Of a stretch of DNA of 63,692 nt, positions 63,616-63,692 are shown one piece after another. Source of the stretch: an uncultured Aquimarina sp. (GTDB lineage Bacteria; Bacteroidota; Bacteroidia; Flavobacteriales; Flavobacteriaceae); NCBI GenBank assembly GCA_947498935.1, contig CANMMM010000024.1, positions 1-63,692 on the forward strand. The letters are read 5' to 3'. The notes beneath the pieces were generated by a model, which saw only the letters and a list, made by a program, of their open reading frames with translations, searched no databases and was not told the origin of the DNA. Position 1 is the stretch's first letter; every line of letters begins with the position of its first letter. Position numbers and translations under genes: made by a program.

Positions 63616-63692
63616 TGAAGTGATTTAAACTTTTTTTTGAGTAGATAAAAGGGTTGTGGATATTTGTGTTGCGAAACATAAAATATTAACTC
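63616..63692. repeat. Repeat B, copy 7, cut by the window end
   Basis: It begins TGAAGTGATTTAAACTTTTT and contains GTGTTGCGAAACATAAAA, like the interior of the other copies. The far end is beyond the window. Confidence 0.6.

Noticed and set aside
63491..63679. 62-codon minus-strand frame at the right edge
   Set aside because: It overlaps repeat B copy 7 and has no recognisable domain.

Overview
The window is 63.7 kb of an AT-rich chromosome from a marine-type flavobacterium (Bacteroidota, Flavobacteriaceae). The evidence is a primary sigma factor of the short Bacteroidetes type, type IX secretion traits (a PorT homologue and a glycoside hydrolase with a C-terminal sorting domain), a TamL-type lipoprotein Omp85, many 'SC' lipoproteins, and TAnnTTTG-like promoter boxes. 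Genus cannot be fixed from the sequence. No rRNA, tRNA, CRISPR array, transposase or phage gene was seen.

1-9.9 kb: two small AT-rich genes at the left edge, a secreted GH8/CBM6 glycosidase with a T9SS tail, a DUF3667 membrane protein followed by apaG, two conserved cytosolic proteins (permuted papain-like and NRDE), pruA (proline catabolism), and a small lipoprotein behind a LytTR-like direct repeat. 9.9-31.4 kb is the conserved core: rsmG, an acyl-lipid desaturase, an aspartate aminotransferase, trkA-trkH, ubiE-porT, an SpoU methyltransferase divergent from tamL, fbaA, accD (lacking its zinc ribbon cysteines), rpsO, pnp, rpoD, a tandem pair of BLUF photoreceptor genes, and rpe. Most units end in clear intrinsic terminators.

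31.4-41 kb holds the most unusual locus. Reading leftward from 40.8 kb, three paralogous 68-71-residue peptides share a secretory-type leader and have Glu-rich tails. They are followed by a small membrane-anchored protein, a multi-pass membrane protein resembling HTTM / vitamin-K-dependent gamma-carboxylases (possible catalytic His and Lys visible), a lipoprotein S41 protease, a TonB-type outer-membrane barrel and a DCC-family thiol-disulfide protein. I infer a peptide modification and export (or capture) system, possibly one that carboxylates glutamates. Each peptide gene has its own copy of a conserved leader element, and inverted repeats separate the genes. A TPR-transmembrane-AraC regulator is divergent.

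43.6-52 kb is a second peptide-like locus: a 53-residue GG-leader peptide directly before a prolyl oligopeptidase lipoprotein, then a TetR regulator, a small acidic membrane protein, and a type-I-style exporter (ABC-HlyD-TolC) whose ATPase has lost the signature motif, the catalytic Glu and the switch His. 52-63.7 kb is accessory: a YfiM-like protein, a sterol-desaturase family protein, HigBA, a CstB-like persulfide dioxygenase-rhodanese, a CHRD-like lipoprotein, MazEF, an Ig-like surface lipoprotein, a large beta-barrel protein and a lipocalin-like lipoprotein beside a decayed relative.

Two dispersed repeat families run through the intergenic spaces. Repeat A has seven copies of about 90 bp, with a GCGTTA...TAACGC outer stem and two alternative centres. 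Repeat B has about seven copies bounded by GAAGTGRTTTAAAC-like ends, two of which abut promoters.
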